A stretch of DNA of 64,000 nt, taken from NCBI RefSeq assembly GCF_027579695.1, contig NC_083589.1:38233835-38297834 (forward strand), in the 5' to 3' direction. The notes under the pieces were generated by a model, which saw nothing but the letters and a program-made list of their open reading frames with translations, did no database searches and was not told the origin of the DNA. The translations under genes were made by a program, and so were the position numbers. This document shows positions 1 to 14,300 of this stretch, in pieces; within the stretch, counting starts at the first letter, position 1, and every line of letters starts with the position of its first letter. The DNA is from Neoarius graeffei (taxonomy: Eukaryota; Chordata; Actinopteri; Siluriformes; Ariidae).

Positions 1-275
1 CCCCGGACCAGCAGGAAAAATTTGTGGGCGAAGGTGTGAATGAGCAGTGCTTTCCCTTCCCTCTACATCCATGACTGAAGTGCCCTTGAGCAAGGGTGCC
101 CTTGAGCCCCAATACTGGGGGTTAGGTGCCTAGCTCATTACACACATACTGCTCTGGGTATGTGCATGTTCACTACTTCAGATGGGTTAAATGCAGAGAA
201 ATAATTTCACTGTGTTGTAATGTATAAGTGACAAATAAAGGCTTCTTCAAAAGCCCTATTCTTCGTCTTCTAAAC
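1..275 (+). repeat. SINE 3' part (long-tail subtype), truncated at window edge
   Basis: This stretch holds the phrases 'gcccttgagcaagg' and 'cagatgggttaaatgcagag' and then an A-rich end near 'gacaaataaagg'. The same phrases occur in order at 18759-19080 and 55690-56040, where a tRNA-like head precedes them. I read it as the tail half of a dispersed SINE whose head lies outside the window. The tail abuts the Tc1 relic that follows. Confidence 0.6.
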
Positions 276-1060
276 AACTGCAGATTTCAAGATCAACAAT
301 TCAAACAATTGTACGCAAGTTTAGCCACTTTGCTGGAAGACCCAAACGGTCACTCTCAGCTTAGAAGAAACTGGTTCGGATGGTCAGGAACAACCCAGGC
401 ACAGGCCTACCATAAACTAGAAGCTGCTGGAACACTAGCGTCACTGTCTACAGTCATGCGAGTTTTACATCACCATGGACTGAGAGTCTGCTGCCCAAGA
501 AAGAAGCTCCTGCTCCAAAATCTACACCTTCAAGCTCAACTAAAGTTTACAGTGGACCACATGGACAAAGAAAAAGCCTTCTGGCAGAAGGTTTAATAGT
601 CAGACGAGACAAAGGTTGAGTTGTTTCGCCACAATGGCCCGAGGTACAGAGAAACACTGTACCAGTTGTTAAGTATCATGGTGGTAGCATCATGTTCTGG
701 TGCATTGCACAATGTGGATGGAATAATGAAGGACGATCACTACCTCAGAATTCTTCGGTATAAGCTCAAACCATCAGACTCTTGGACACAACTGGAAGTT
801 CCAACAGGACACTGGTCCCAAATACACATCAAAGCTGGTTGCGGAATGGATAAAACAGGCTAACGTTAAGCTTAAACAAGTCCTCACATGAACCCTATTG
901 AAATTAAAAGTCAAGTCTGTGCCAGGAAACAAAATTTTAATTGAACTCTCCCAATTCTGTCAAGAAGACTGGTCAAATACCCAACTAGAATTCGGCCAGA
1001 AGCTTGACGATGGCTACCAAAAGTGTTTGGTCAAGGTGAAACTTACTGACTGAAATTTAA
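228..1060 (+). pseudogene. Tc1-like transposase relic
   Basis: Two reading frames recall Tc1/mariner transposases. The first (228-596) ends with residues resembling the helix-turn-helix/linker region and 'DHMDKEKAFWQKV'. A TAA stop then precedes a frame continuing 'SDETKVELF', the block around the first catalytic Asp. A further frame contains 'QDTGPKYTSK', matching the block around the second catalytic Asp. Stops and frame changes show that it is dead. It lies downstream (3') of the brd1 coding exons seen here. I did not find clear inverted ends. Confidence 0.7.
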
Positions 1061-1695
1061 CCAGATGTTAAATATATAGCAGTGTGTTATTTTGACCATA
1101 TGTCGATTTCAGAAAACCCTCCCCCCCAAAAAAAATTAAAACTTCTGCACCAAACTCATGGGGTTCTAATCTCTCTGCCACAGAAAAAGAACAGTTCAAA
1201 GCAAAAATCACTGAAAGCCCAATATTGCCATAACATTCATGTCTGTGTATGTCAACTTCTGACAGCAACTATAACTTGTCTCACTGACATTCCATAACAA
1301 TAAATGTAAATATAAACATTTAAAAAGTGATACACATCAATGAATTAAATAGGCAAATTGCTGTGGTATAAAAGGAACAAAACACTTCAAGATGTGCTGT
1401 TAAACGAAAACAACCCACTTCTTCAGGGTGGTAACAATAACTCGGATGTTTTTTTTTTTAATAACAGCACACGTTTTATTCCTTATTTAAATCATATAAA
1501 TTATTAACACAATGGGATACTTCCACACATACATATTGGCCGACTGAAAGTCCTAGTTGAATAAACACTTTCAAAAGGGAATCAGGATTACAGAAGTACC
1601 TCTCTGCTTAAACAGTCTCAACAATGGTGTTTCCAGGGTATTAAAACCTCAACAACAAACAAACTAGTTTTTTCATGTGCTCAGCTTACACTAAC

Positions 1696-4669
1696 CTTCC
1701 TCAGCTGGGCTGGGCTCTGCTACTGGCTCCTCTGCTGGTCTTCCGTGTTCAGAGGAGTGAGGCAAAGTGCTTCTTAGGCTCATTTCCATCCTCACGTCAC
1801 TGATGGTCTTCTTCAGCAGCTTCAGCCGTTTACTGCGTGAAGGACTCGTCTTCATGGCCGTGGTCAGATCCAGCTTCTCCAGAAGCTCCTTTAGCTGCTC
1901 CTCAAGAGACATGTGCTGCCTGTTGGCGGGGATCAGCAGCCGGTCCACTGATGGAGAAAAGGAGAAAGTTGTGCTTTTAATAATGGCTGTGTATTGAGTA
2001 AACAGTGCTAACTAGGGGCGGAGACTACCGTTTTACATGAGGGTGCAAGCAAGCAAGTTGCAGATTTTATAGAAGGTGTTGATTAATTTTCTATACCAGC
2101 AGCTCTGACAGGCATCTGGGATCCACGGACAACCTTGGGACATTACGTTATAGGAAAATAATCAACTTTGAGGTGGCAACGGTAAAACTCGACGTCAAAT
2201 GTCATACCACCCCACTGTTAATGAATTTCCTATAACAGCACATCGCACAGTATTTCATTCCTTTCTTAATAAAGCCTGCACCAATGAAAATCAGGTTTAA
2301 GTTCACTGAAAGTGTCTTCAGCTTGTGTCCTGCTCACAGGAATTATTATGTCAGGCATCTGTATTACATTACTGAAGTCACTGTTCAGGTATTCGTTATG
2401 CCCTACATCCACATAGAGTGAGAAAACGAAAAATGACTAGCTCGTTAATCCAAAAGAGGTATTTTTCGCTAAATTCGGCTGGAACATTGACAAAGTTTGA
2501 ATTACAACAGCAGGCTAGGCTGAAGTACTGACCTGACATTGAGTCAAGCTTTTGCTTTGTGTTTAATATTTCTGCTTATTATGTCTCTATATTGCATCTC
2601 TCAAACACAAACACCATGAGACTATCAACACATTGCGAGGAAATTATAGCTACATTTAAATGCTGTTAAATTAAGTTCAAATGCTAGCAGTAATCTTTGT
2701 TTGTGTTATCAAAACATGACCAGAAATTTAGGTTTCTCACCCATCTGTACAATATCAAAAACCACACCACTTGTGCTCACCATCTTCCCAAGAGAAAGGA
2801 GGAGGTGCCTCGACCTTGGGTGGTTCACACGTGTGCATGCCTGTGCCTGGTTCGAAGCCGATGCGTTCTGCATGGCGGCGTGCCTTCCTGAGCAAAACTC
2901 CTCCCTGGTCCCTCAGTCTGGCAGCCGCACGGTAAAAATATGTGTCCTTGGCATTGTATTTCATACAGTTTGCAATGATGAGATCGAAATCGGCCTCGAA
3001 GTCGTCCAGACTACCGTAAGCCTGTCCATCTATACGTTTCCTCATGGTGGAGAAGTCCATGGGGTGCTTAATGTGGTCCAGGTAATCAGGTACCTGAAAT
3101 GAACAGAGAGATATTCAAATCCAGTTCTCTTTGACAGGATGACAGGATTTCTCACTGTCATAACTACAAGAGAAAGGATATTTAGGGATTTTATACCAGG
3201 AGAAGTAGAAGCTACAAGACCAGGGCTTGACATTAAGGACTGCCCGATTGCCTGGGGCAAGTGAAACACGCATTCAGGCAAGTGGGATATGTCCCCAACA
3301 TGCCCGACTGGGCAAGTTGGAATGGGCATATATTGCAAACTAGCACCACAAAAATTAGGCTTTTGGATCTTTTATTTCAGGTCCTAAAAGCGTCCCTCAC
3401 TACATGTCCGCCATTATGTCTTGGCTGTTTTCTTAGTCTCGGTTTCATTTACTGCTTTGCAAGTTATTTTATATCCCCCCGCTGTTGTAGTATGGTACGC
3501 GTACTGTTTATAGACCCCTTGTGCATGACGTCATGCATCACGTGATAATTACAGCTGGGGTCAGACAGACACTGTCTTTCATGCAAGCAAGGCTTAATCT
3601 GTCTTCAGTATGGTTAATTTTTGTGCTGTTTTTGCTCATTCAAACAGAAAATTGATAAAAGGCATTACCGTCTCCCTGCTATCAAGAGAAATGTTAACAA
3701 ATAGAAGCAAATGCTTCAAGAACAACGAGGAAATGAGTGGCTAAAGAATACGATGAGAGGAGCTCAGCCTGCAAACTCCAGAGAAATTCACGACTGTATT
3801 TAAAATGTATTTTACAAAAACAGAAAGTTGGAAGTGAGGATGGAAGAGTTTGCTTAAAAATCTCTTTTTTTTTTTTCTGCTCGCATTTGAGTTAGCTCCC
3901 TCATGAAAGTGGTTGATTTTCTTAAAGGTGAAGCCGCTTCCTTATTCGACACAGAAAACCCAGATTGGTTTCAAACAACTCGGGCATAAAAAAAAAACTC
4001 AACAAGGAGCGACATGCGTGAAAAATCCTGAAAGGAAAAAACAGATTAAGAGCAGAGAGAGCTGGAGCTTTGTTTCTGTTATCAGAGGAACACAGTCCTG
4101 TGCAAAATATATGCATATATATTTTTTTATTAAAAAACCCCACACTGTCCCCCAACAGGCTGACTGTACCGATTCAGTTACAGGTTGCCAGGTCTGTATA
4201 AGGCACCCACAACCTACACACTAAATTTTAAACTCAAACATTATCCTGTCTATCATGAGACAGTGTGTTTTTTGTTTTTTAATCTAGAGGTGGATAATAT
4301 CGCAAAAAAACAATATATAAATATTCTCAAACACTGTACTGTTCAAAAGTATTGGCATCCTATTATTTTCTTCATACAAACTTTGTTATAGATTTCTATT
4401 TCATGATTTCTACATTATCGAGTAATGAACCTACAGTCTGAAAGAGTTCTACACAAACACACTGAACTTTACAACAGCTGCATGCATGTGAAATGGAAAT
4501 AAATTGACTAAAAAGTAACCAATTACCAAACTTAATAATAAACTTAATCAATAACCAAACTTCAACTCAACGCATGATAATTTTATGTTGCAATTCATAA
4601 CTATTCTATGGTTTTCCAAATAAATAAATAAATAAATAAAGTACTCGCAAAATAGGGGGCAAGTGATAA

Positions 4670-4703
<34 letters not shown>

Positions 4704-4896
4704 AAAAAAAGCTAAATGTCAAGCCCTGAAGTCTATGGCAGAGTCTCTGATATCCATATAGAGTAGGCATATTTGTGAATGAAGATACTGGGTGAAATTT
4801 ATGAGCCATCTCATCAAGCAAGTGAAATGTCCAGTGTGTGTCAAATCCCATGTTTTGGTTGCACAGAAGTTGCACAGAAACATAACTGACTTTTTA

Positions 4897-4942
<46 letters not shown>

Positions 4943-5303
4943 CGGCACGGTGGTGTAGTGGTTAGTGCTGTCGCCTCACAGCAAGAAGGTCCTGGGTTCG
5001 AGCCCCAGGGCCGGCAAGGGCCCTTCTGTGCGGAGTTTGCATGTTCTCCCCGTGTCCGCGTGGGTTTCCTCCGGGTGCTCCGGTTTCCCCCACAGTCCAA
5101 AGACATGCAGGTTAGGTTAACTGGTGACTCTAAATTGACCGTAGGTGTGAATGTGACTGTGAATGGTTGTCTGTGTCTATGTGTCAGCCCTGTGATGACC
5201 TGGCGACTTGTCCAGGGTGAACCCCGCCTTTCGCCCATAGTCAGCTGGGATAGGCTCCAGCTTGCCTGCGACCCTGTAGAAGGATAAAGCGGCTAGAGAT
5301 AAT

Positions 5304-5344
<41 letters not shown>

Positions 5345-8300
5345 GGTGGTAGCACACAAATGTCATGCAATGTAATGCATGGTAAGCTAGTTAACTAGTT
5401 AAGTGCATTAATATAGACACAGAAATGAACAAGTATACATACTCCTGGACAGAGGATAATCAGAGCCTAATCTAGGAATTTGAAAATAGGGGACAGATCC
5501 CTCACTAGTTGTAGAAACAGGGGACAGAAAATATTAACATGGGTAAAAATATCCCTCATTTGTTCCAGTTAGTGGGGACAGAAAAATAAGTAATACACTG
5601 GTAGATATTTTCAAGAGTACATCTATAAACAGAACAGTTTTATTAATCTTTACTTTTAGAATATCATTAACATAATACTAAATTGAACTTTCAACAAGAA
5701 AAATTAAACAAATTACTAAAAAAAAAAAAACTAGCAATCATGTAGAATGTGTAAGATTACCAGGACTACAAAAATGCAGAAAAATAGGCTTTACTTATCC
5801 AAATGCAGCTGTTGGTTCAAAAGTTAAAGTGCATAGAACCTCACAGCACAACATGAAGTTACCTTAAAATATAATATAAATGCCTCAGCTTTCATGTAAG
5901 AAAAAAACCCCTATTAATACTAGTACTGTGTGCAGGCAGTCTCTCCTGAAGACTAAATTAAACAATAATTATAAACTAATAAAATAAATGGATCAGGCTT
6001 CATAGAAGAAAAAAAACAATCTGAACAGACTCTCACAGTATGATGCTGAAGCTGCCTAAACAATGGAAAATAAAATACCATTTTGGCAAAAATGTTGGCA
6101 TCCATTAATTTTTAAGTAAAAAAAAATAAAGTGCACACAGTGCTTCACTGTAAACATCACACTTTCAGTAACAGAATTTAAGCCTATTCATGCAATGTTG
6201 CCAGATACTGCTGACGTTTTCCAGCCTAAATATGTTCAAAACCTGCCAAAATGCACTTAAAACCGCCCAATCTGGCAACACTGCGCACATGCTGCTTCTC
6301 TTGAACGTATACACGGAAGTAAGGCGGAAGGTAGAGCCCTGCACTCCCGCGGGAGTCCTGCAGGACTTGCGGGACCCGCCGCAAAGCAGTGCGGCACGGG
6401 ACAAATTTTGAAAGCTCATTGCGGGCGGGACCGGAAGTGCACATATGCACGCGCGGGCGGGAGCAGGAGTGCACATATGCGGCGCGGGCGGGAGCGGTGA
6501 TAAGCTGCAGTCCCGCTAACTAAAAACGTGTTTGAAATAAAATGCATAAATTATTAATTTATGTCTATCATATATAATTTGTGCTGGATATTTTATTTGG
6601 CATTAATAAAAACATTTTAAGATGCCTAAATTTGCAGAGAGAGTCAGATTGCCAGACTGAGCGAGGAATGGCATCTTAAATTTGCCATTGATCACCCTAA
6701 CAGGAAATCCTTTGATCGCTCTAATGCAGGGGTCACCAAACTACGGCCCGCGGGCCAGATCCGGCCCGCCACTCCCCTTTGACCGGCCCCCCAGCCCCTC
6801 TGCCCCCCATCACTTGAACCGGCCCTATGAGGCAATCCCCAAAAGTGGTCATGGCCTATTTTTTTAAATTGCTTTTTGGCAAATAATAACATGTCTGCAT
6901 CTTGTATTTTGTTGATTTTATCAATTAAAATTGATATTTAGTTATAAAATGAACAATTCATATTTTCCGAATTTTCGTCATATGCTCGCGATCAAGCAGT
7001 GACAGGCAGCGCATGCGCAGAGAACTGTCAGTGTTCAGGACAGCAAAATGGCGAGCGGTAAGCGAAAAGCTGACAGAGAGTGCAGAGTTTTTAAAGAACA
7101 GTGGACCGCCGATTATTTTTTCGTTCGGTGTAAGGACCGTGCAGTTTGTCTTGTATGTAAAGAAAGTGTGTCGGTTTTCAAAGAATATAATCTGCGTCAG
7201 GCTGCTGTCCAAGCAAGTATGCATGCTTGCTGTGGCCGAGGAGGTGTGTCCCGACAAGAAGGATGCGCTCAACGCGGTGAGTCTCTCCGCACCTACTATG
7301 ACCAGGCGAACCGAAGATTTGGGGGGCAACGTGTATGACCAACTGAATGAGAAAGCGTCAGAATTTGAGTTTTTTACTTTGGCCATGGATGAGAGCAATG
7401 ACGTGCAGGACACAACACAACTGCTGTGATCTATTGATCTATTGCTCATATTATTATAATTTCACTGTTTTTTAAAATGTATTTATTTCATAGGCCTATT
7501 TATTTGACCTTTATTAAGTGCTGCACACAATTATTATTAATAATATCAACAGGCCTACCTACAATTTATAATTTTCCACTCACCTTTGCCAGTGTCAATC
7601 ACCTCAACTAGGCAGATGTTTCTTACCTTGACAGCTTTGATGTTATTTTTATTAGAAAATAAATAAATGGAATATCTGTGGTATTTTAAATTAAAACAAA
7701 GTGTGAAGACTCGATTACTACTTTTGCAAACCACTAGTAAAGATAAACAAATATGTGCCAGGAATCAAGTGTTGATATAGTAGTGGGGATATAGTAGTGT
7801 GGATATAGTAGTGGGGCTAAAGTAGTGTTGATATAGTAGTGTTGATAGAGTAGTGGGGATAGAGTAGTGGGGATAGAGTAGTGGGGATGGCTGTGCCAGG
7901 CTAGTAATCTCTACTACACAATGAGGCCTGCTGGTGGTCATATTTGTCTGGGTCATACAATTCTATGTTATATAGCTGACCCGACCCCGGCCCCCATCAC
8001 AGTCAGGAACGACAATGTGGCCCCCAGAGAAAAAAGTTTGGTGACCCCTGCTCTAATGACTCGCAGTTCACACCCAGCTAGCAAGAGAACCATGAGTAAA
8101 GTGATTTACTGCTTGCGTTAGTCTACAACTCTAAATCAGAGAGACAGGTTACACAGTGACGGTAGGCTTGACTCAATGCTATCCCAGAAATCCTTCCTGT
8201 AATACGCAAATTTGGCTGTCCAATCAGAGGCGGCCAAATTTGCATATTACAGGAAGGATTTCTGGGATAGCATTGAGTCAAGCCTACCGTCACTGTGTAA

Positions 8301-11300
8301 CCTGTCTCTCTGATTAGAGTTGTAGACTAACGCAAGCAGTAAATCAATTCACTTCTCTTACTAGCTCTGCTTTGCAATTTAAAAAAAAAAAAAAAAAACA
8401 TTGGTACAAAGCAAGCCCTAGCCTGGGCCCGCCCATCCTAAGCGTGACGCAACATGAGGGCCTGTTGCGAGCTTAGTCTGGCCAGGCAAGCTATCTACAG
8501 CTCTTCCAAGCTCCCGAAAAATCGGGAACCAATCAACTTTGAGCATCTCCAACGGCCCTCGGTAGAGGCGTGTTCAAGGCACTGACGTAGTAGAACTGCG
8601 ACCGGAAGCCATAGATTGTTTACAGAATCTATGCCGGAAGCGCTTCATTCACGAATGCTGTATTGAAAGCATTCAATGGGAAGTTCTCATTGTAAACGGA
8701 GCAAAGAGCAGCCCTGGAGGTATTTATTGAAAGGAAGGACGTTTTTGCCTTGCTCCCGACCGGCTTCGGTAAGAGTTTAATCTACCAGTTAGCCCCGTCG
8801 CGTCGCATACGTCAGAGGAAAGAGTGATGTGATTGGTTTAAGCTTCGTCACAGCCTTTTCTGGCTTCGACCAGTAGCAAACTGAGGCATTTCAGGGAGGC
8901 GGGTCAACCACGGGCTCTGGGAAACGGTTGGGCTTAATATCTTGGCCAGACCAATAGCTCGTAGAGCTTTACAGTCGCGTTAGCCAGACTAAGCAAGCCC
9001 ATCCACTTTTTTATGCTGATCAGAGAATTACAATAGTTTCTCATGTGATAAAAATGTGCGATTCACGATTTAATATTTTAATCGCTTGACAGCACTAATT
9101 ATTATTATTATTATTAGAGACACTACATGCTGAATTCAGAAACAAGGTAAATAATAACAAACATGAACGTGAGCTGTAGATATTTATGCTCAAATCCACT
9201 CAAAGTAGGGGGCGGGGCACCATCACGCTGTGTCAAGACAAGAACTTTCCTGAGAAATAACGCGAACGTCTGCATCATGTGGGATTTGCGGGCGGGAGAG
9301 GGACAAAATATGGCAGGCGCGGGCGGGAGCGGGACTGAAAATCATAATTCTTTGCGGGCGCGGGCGGGAGCGGGACTGAAAATCATAATTCTTTGCGGGC
9401 GCGGGCGGGAGCAGGACTGCACAATGCGGGTGCGGGCGGGAGCGGGACTGAAAAATCCGACCCGCGCAGACCTCTAGCGGAAGGTAGTTTGTCGACGTCA
9501 CCGCAAGACGACGCCAACGATTGGTCAAATTTGCGGGAAAGTTGCGGTGATTGGATAGAATTGCAACACCGCCCTGAATTCACGGGGATTGGTTGAATTT
9601 GCATTGATGTTGCAAATCGCGAAATCCTGGAGGCTCTGAATGTTATGTTTGGATGAGACAGAACGATATGCCATGTGCTTTTGGGTATTTTTAAAACACT
9701 TCACACGATTGGTTGAGATACACTGTCTTCCGGTTCAGTGACCAATGATATAATAGTTCACAAAACTGTTTTACCCGCTAAATAAACCATTCGGAATACT
9801 TCGGTCCTTTCCGATATTTTCCGATTGGTGTGTAAACAACGCTATATTTACCGCACTGCTTGCTAGCGGGTGCTGACAAATTGATATGCACAAGATTCAG
9901 TAAAACGCAACTATACGCTCTCTACTTATAAATGCGCGACAAAATGAATAGATACGCGATATCACTCTCGCGCCCAAAAAGTGGATGTGCGACAGACAGA
10001 TAAAAAACGCGTATTATCGCGTATTACGCGCCCTAGATTAGGCTCTGATAATGTGATGCATCCTCTCCTAAAACGGTCCTGAAGTTTTTGCCCTTGACAG
10101 AGTCAACAATGTTAGTTATTGGCATTGTTTTAGCGACGACACGTGGCATTCTCTCCTCACATAAAAATATTCGAGTCTTCCAGTCAGTCTTGCCTCGCAA
10201 AAACCGTTGTACTGTCAGCCACATTGCAGCTTAGCTGAAGTGTGTAGTGCAGCAGGCGGTGGGTTTCAAAAGTATGCGCTATAGTTACAGCATCAAGGTG
10301 CGTCACATTTTAAACGTACACAACAAATAAAAGCAAAAGAGATGAAAACACTCGTGACTGCTACATAAGCAGCATCCTGATCTACTTCTCCACAAGCCTG
10401 GACAGAATTTGCTTACCCGGGCTAGTTTGCCTGCAATGAGCGCACGCTTGTTTTTGCTGGTGTTTAAGTCTGGGGTTAACTGAGCCGGTCAGCATTAAGA
10501 CTTCCACCATAACGGATGTGCCATTCAGCATTGTGAAACCTGACTGGCTGTTAAGTTTTGCTAAACCTACATGGTGCATGATCATGCTGCAACCAGTGGC
10601 CATTTCACTGAAAACAGAAAGGACAGTTTTATTTAATTTCAATACCCTAAAATTATCATCATGAAGGAAAACTTCAGCAAGTTGATCCAACGATGTGATT
10701 CCCCCCCCCACACACACACACCCAGTACTACACTCACCTCCTCGATGCTAACTGGCTGTGCAAAGATCTTGGCCTGGTCTTTTTCCTGCAGCTGGTCCAA
10801 CACTGCCAGCAACAAAATGTTTAACGGGGAGAGCTGCACTTCTAAAATCGACTGCTGCAGTTTCATCTGTGGGGAAACCAAGAAACAATGAACATACAAA
10901 GTAAACGAATAATGCAAACGGTAAGCCTATGCGACTCAAATTTACGGTATCCATTGGTATGAAGGACCCAACCGGTTCTCTGAAATTAGGTTGATCTGAG
11001 GAAATGCTTTCTATGCTCTCAGTAAACCTACTACTTCTACTGCTTCACTTTCAATTTGTATCAACTCTGAAACTGCATTTAACAGAAAAATAAATAAATA
11101 AAATCAACCCTGAATGACACATCTTTATTATAATTACCACCTGATCTTCAATAGCATCCAAGATTTATTTCGTAATTAATTTCCAAGATTACTTTTTTAG
11201 TTTAAAGGCAAGGTAAGTAATTTTGGAGAAGCCAGCAAGAGCAAGTTAAGGCCAATTTATGCTGACAACACAGTCCTCACAGATGGCGTCGCAGACAGCG

Positions 11301-14300
11301 TCTGCGTAGCCCCCCCCCCCCCACCTTCGCAGATGCTCTGCGCGCACCTTCCAAAAATTGTGACCACCGCAGACAGCGTCGCAGACAAGAGGGCTCTGAT
11401 TGATCCACTCTACATCCGCTGTACACGCACTTCCGCTTCCCTACTTTCCCGGTTTGGTTTGTTTTCACGACCGCCATTTTTAAAAACACGAGCGAAGATG
11501 GAGCAGCACGAAGAGCGGTTGATCGAGGAAGTACGTACATCTATACGACTCCAGTTCTAGTCATTATAAGTAACCGGAGGATAAACACTCCACTAACCAC
11601 ACCCACCAACTACTCCTAGCGATTTTGCGACTTCGCGCCCCCTTGTGTTGTGGCGGTGAATAACATCGCGCACGCCTATTACTCCCCGCTCAACGATAAA
11701 TTACAACTGTCTGCGAAAAGCTATCTGCGAAAGCCTTGTCGCAAGAGCATGCAGAGGCCTTTAGATTCTGAACGTATCTAACTGAGAAATCCCCCTCCTT
11801 CAGGCCACCCTCCAAGACACTGCCTGACAGTGTTGTGCAAGTTCACACTTTTTTTGAACTAGTTCAAGTTCAGTTCAAACATGTTAAAAGTGAACTGTTC
11901 ACGTTCATAGTTCAGTTTTAATTCTGAACTAGTTCAAAGTTCAGTTCATTTTACTTTTAGGTGGGATATGAAAATAAAGACTAAAATCATATGCTACATT
12001 CTAGCTCAAAACTACTCACATATTATAGATATTATATTCTATCACACAAAATGGAAGTTATTGTACATACTATATATGGAAAAAAGGACAAAATATTTTG
12101 ATTTCTTCACTGACTCAACCACTGCACCAAAACGTTACACGTGACTTCAAACAAATGCTTTCAGTTTCAACTAACAGTAACTTCTAATAAACGACAACTA
12201 GACTTCCTCATAAATGTGTGTGTTTCTAAAAAGATGACTGCCAATATGTATATACACTGAAGGAGTGCTATTTTAAGATCCATATCAACAGCATTGACCA
12301 TATCAACCATATTGATCAGACAGAGGGATGCATGCTCAAGGGCTTTTTATTTCTCAAAATACAAAACAGGAAAACTTCAGATAGCCTCATTCTTCAGTAC
12401 ACATCTGTGTATGCACACAACAATCAAATTTCTAAAATTATTTGGCATTGTACTCATCTGTGTTCTCCGTGCCGCTACTTGAACTTTCACTGGCCATGTT
12501 GCTGTGAGTGTGCGCCGGCTGTGGTGTGCGCGCTGTCTGCTGCCTGTAGCTAGGGAACGCTGGGTTACGCCTACTCTGCTCTGCTGCATCATGGGTAACG
12601 TAGTATGGAGCCAAATCATAGAGCCATCCACTATCTCCGGCTTCACACTACGTTATCCATGATGCATTGCACACACGCGGCACCTCAGGGCAGTGAGTGA
12701 CAACAACATCAGACTGACAGTGAAGTAGTAGAACGTAAAATATCTTGCAAGTAGACGTGCCACTCGATTCATCAGGTTTCATGTTTCGTTCATCTTCATG
12801 TTTGTCGTTCATGTCGCATAATTTGAACAAATTCACGTTCAAGTTCTTTCATTACAAAGTTGTTGCGTTCAGTTCAAAGTTCATGGAAAAACGAGCGTGT
12901 TCAGTGAACGCGTTCTTTTGAACGCGTTCATGCACAACACTGCTGCCTGATTACCGCCGAAGGACGAGTCTACGAGAGACGACGTAGCATGTTGTCATAT
13001 CCAACTACCTCGTGTCTCATTCACATGTAAGAAAACACTTCACGTTATCATAACAAATGTAAACGAGCATGGCTATTGTTAGTACTCAGAGCTGTTGACT
13101 AGCTCACTAGCTTTAGTAAAATGTCTGCCTAGCCTTGTGGAAAGGCCAATTTATGCTGACAACCCAGTCCTCGCAGACGGTGTCGCAGACAGTGTCTGCG
13201 TAGCCCCCCCACCTTCGCAGACGCTCTGCGCGCACCTCCCAAAAATTGTGACCACCGCAGAAGCCTCGCAGACAAGAGGGCTCTGATTGGTCCACTCTAC
13301 ATCCGCTGTACACGCACTTCCGCTTCCCTACTTTCCCGGTTTGGTTTGTTTTCACGACCGGCATTTTTAAAAACACGAGCGAAGATGGAGCAGCATGAAG
13401 AGCGGTTGATTGAGGAAGTACGTACATCTATACGACTCCAGTTCTAGTCATTATAAAAAAAAAAAGTTCTAGTCATTATAAGTAACCGGAGGATAAACAC
13501 TCCACTAACCACACCCACCAACTACTCCTAGCGACTTCGCGCCCCCTTGCGTTGTGCCAGTGAATAACATCGCGCATGCCTATTACTCCACGCTCAACAA
13601 TAAATTACAACTGTCTGCGAAAAGCTATCTGTGAAAGCCTTGTTGCAAGAGCATGCAGAGGCCTGAAGACTCCAGCGATGTGTGTACGAGCAGAGTGTGT
13701 GCAGATAGAGAGGTAGACAAGTTGAATCTGTGGGTCATATAGCTGCACTGCATTCTGGACCTTTGGGTCCAGTGCCAGCTGTGTCCACTACTTCAGTGCT
13801 GGATTTCTCTTCAATATGATATTAAAGTGCATATTTTGGACCAATTTCGTGTTTTGGTTTTTTTTTTTAATATCAAAGTATGTCCCTTTACACACTCATC
13901 CAGAAGGGTGATTTTGCACAAGGCCATCTGTCTACAGCAGAAAAAAATAAAATAACAAAACGCGTCTGGAAAAATCCCAAGGGAGTCTGGAGCCAGATTC
14001 GTGACTTTATCTGCGGAAGCGCCAGCAGGCTGCGCGAGCTTTGCACAGAAAACGATGAGTACTAATCCCATCAAGATTGGTGTTGCTACACCCTCAGGAT
14101 TCAGAGGGAGGCGTCCCACAGATGACGTCGCAAAAATCAATGTTTGCTGGGAAATCCAAATGCCAAGTTTTTTCAGAGGCGGACCAATTCACCACAAATG
14201 ACTTGATTTCAACTGAATTTTTCTGGTATTGCGCAAGGTAAAAAAATTGCACAAAATGCAAAATGTGACAGATATTTGACCAAAGTTTAATATAAAATAG

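Larger units (their letters stand above)
6332..9476. mobile_element. Composite hAT-type element, 3.1 kb, filled with younger insertions
   Basis: Both flanks carry the same 8 bp, GCGGAAGG (6324-6331 and 9477-9484). The ends are imperfect inverted repeats, TAGAGCCCTGC against TAGAGGTCTGC. An 8-bp duplication with such ends indicates a hAT transposition. Terminal parts are GC-rich ('gcgggcgggagcgggact' units). The interior holds a second hAT (6727-8050), a large hairpin (8072-8368) and another repeat (8412-8996). A shorter relative lies at about 36772-37565. It sits in the 7.6-kb brd1 intron that splits the bromodomain. Confidence 0.75.

Noticed and set aside
4941-5015. tRNA gene
   Set aside because: A- and B-box-like words are present, but the sequence is the head of a multi-copy SINE and does not fold as a full tRNA.
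8072-8368. CRISPR array or phage attachment site
   Set aside because: It is a single long hairpin in a vertebrate intron; no repeat-spacer pattern.
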